Part shown: in pieces, positions 6,312 to 7,153 of the stretch | How positions within the stretch are numbered: the stretch's first letter is position 1 | Layout of the letters: every line of letters begins with the position of its first letter | NCBI GenBank assembly: GCA_013329905.1 | Contig: DUJH01000053.1 | Coordinates: 70,870-78,022 of the forward strand | Direction: 5' to 3' | DNA: 7,153 nucleotides | Origin: Candidatus Thalassarchaeaceae archaeon | GTDB lineage: Archaea > Thermoplasmatota > Poseidoniia > Poseidoniales > Thalassarchaeaceae | The notes under the pieces: model-generated | What the model was told of the DNA's origin: nothing | The model's database searches: none | Seen by the model: the letters and a program-made list of their open reading frames with translations, nothing else | Position numbers and translations under genes: made by a program

Positions 6312-7153
6312 TCAATCGACGGGTTCAATCGTACCGTCAGATTCACCATAGAGAGTTACCAAAGCCAAGCCAGCAACCATCAACAAGCCGCCGACAATGG
6401 TCCAAGCACCAGGAACATTGTCGACTCCAACAGCCCAACCAATCACCGAACCAATCACCGGTTCCATAATCAAAATCATCGAAATTGTGAGGGGAGGAAT
6501 CCACCGCAGTACAGCGTTTATCCCAGTGTGGCCAGCGAGACCAGGGCCTAAAGCAAGGTAAGCAACATAGCCAATCCAAGCAGCGCTAACCCAACCAAAA
6601 GCACCGGTCATTTCAGCCAAGTCAAATGTCATACCCTCAGCGAAAATTGCCCATCCAGTAAGCAAAACTGCCGAGACGGCGGTGACTGGGAAAGCGTAGA
6701 GGAACAAGGGCATCCAGCCGCGAACCATTCGTCCAATAACGAGGTAACCGACGACTGTCACAGCCCCAAGAAACGCCAAGAAATCACCATACAAACTCAC
6801 TCCCGCTTCCTCGCCACCGCCACCGACTACAACCGCAGCACCCACAAATCCAACCAAAGCTCCTACTGATTGCATGCGAGTAGCAGGTCGGCGCAACAGC
6901 CACAATCCAACGATAATGACCAGCGGATGCGCCGTGACAAACAAAAGTGAGTGAGTAAGAGTCGTCAAATCAAGCGATACCAACCAAGTCCCGAAGTGTA
7001 AGGCGAGGCACAACCCTGAGGCACAAAGTAAGCCGAGAGAGCCACGCCAATCATGACGCAGAGCGGAGTCCGCACGCGAGTATTGCAGCAAAAATCCAGG
7101 CAATAGCACTAGTGAAGTCGCCTGCAAACGCCAAGCCGCTTTCGTCAGCCCTG
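6312..7153 (-). CDS. EamA/DMT-superfamily permease, 5' end beyond the window
   Basis: Inner-membrane permease of the drug/metabolite transporter superfamily, the type that carries amino acids, nucleosides or other small metabolites. The frame stays open to the right edge: the sequence before the possible TTG at 7127 reads GLTKAAWR, which continues smoothly into LQATSLVLLP and matches the second-helix region of EamA proteins, so the gene very probably starts outside the window. There are 279 visible residues with about nine hydrophobic helices; with the missing first helix that makes the usual ten, in two EamA repeats (repeat 1 ending near AALVGFVGAAVV-like helix 4, repeat 2 in the C-terminal half). 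Family-like features are TLTHSLLFVTAHPLVII near the end of repeat-1 helix 3 and LILIMEPVIGSVIGW in repeat 2, the EP motif typical of these proteins. A short hydrophilic tail ends the protein. It is 25 bp upstream of surE. The substrate is unknown, and other DMT subfamilies cannot be excluded. Confidence 0.87.
   Translation of the reverse strand, partial: GLTKAAWRLQATSLVLLPGFLLQYSRADSALRHDWRGSLGLLCASGLCLALHFGTWLVSLDLTTLTHSLLFVTAHPLVIIVGLWLLRRPATRMQSVGALVGFVGAAVVVGGGGEEAGVSLYGDFLAFLGAVTVVGYLVIGRMVRGWMPLFLYAFPVTAVSAVLLTGWAIFAEGMTFDLAEMTGAFGWVSAAWIGYVAYLALGPGLAGHTGINAVLRWIPPLTISMILIMEPVIGSVIGWAVGVDNVPGAWTIVGGLLMVAGLALVTLYGESDGTIEPVD

Noticed and set aside
6286..6349. Longer SurE start at 6349
   Set aside because: It would overlap the end of the permease gene and add 21 residues before the standard NDDG-proximal N-terminus.
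7125..7127. TTG as the start codon of the EamA permease
   Set aside because: The frame remains open to the window edge and the upstream residues continue the second helix of the family, so the true start is most likely outside the window.

Overview
The window looks like part of an archaeal chromosome, most likely a euryarchaeon of the Thermoplasmatota / marine group II type. The best evidence is an archaeal-style SRP54 (fifty-four-kDa signal-recognition GTPase) followed directly by trmY, the tRNA pseudouridine-54 N1-methyltransferase that is essentially an archaeal gene. Shine-Dalgarno-like motifs precede several genes, and spacing is very compact. The lineage is inferred from protein character, not from any search. 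Gene content is mainly housekeeping; I see no insertion sequence, CRISPR array, tRNA, rRNA or phage gene.

Layout. Positions 1-3251 hold three minus-strand genes that may form one transcription unit, read from right to left: a seven-helix membrane protein resembling a degenerate PrsW-family protein (2457-3251), trkA (939-2357) and trkH (1-935, C-terminus cut off by the window edge). TrkA is the cytosolic nucleotide-binding regulator and TrkH the K+-conducting subunit of one uptake system, and their coding regions are 3 bp apart. A 150-bp divergent intergenic region (3252-3401) separates this unit from the plus-strand pair srp54 (3402-4757) and trmY (4762-5352), whose coding regions are 4 bp apart. 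TrmY converges on surE with one base between the stop codons. SurE (5354-6286, minus) lies 25 bp downstream of an EamA/DMT-family permease (6312-7153, minus), whose N-terminus lies beyond the right edge.

How the genes work together. TrkH and TrkA form a K+ uptake module. SRP54 targets nascent membrane proteins and TrmY modifies the T-loop of tRNA, so that pair serves translation and targeting. SurE is a nucleoside-monophosphate phosphatase, and the adjacent permease could move a small metabolite, but no functional link is shown by the sequence. The points most worth a second look are the unusual SRP54 P-loop, the PrsW-like protein that lacks an expected acidic residue, a cysteine-bearing extra loop in TrkH, the degenerate second nucleotide site in TrkA, and the non-ATG start of trmY. 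I do not see convincing evidence of a new multi-gene system.
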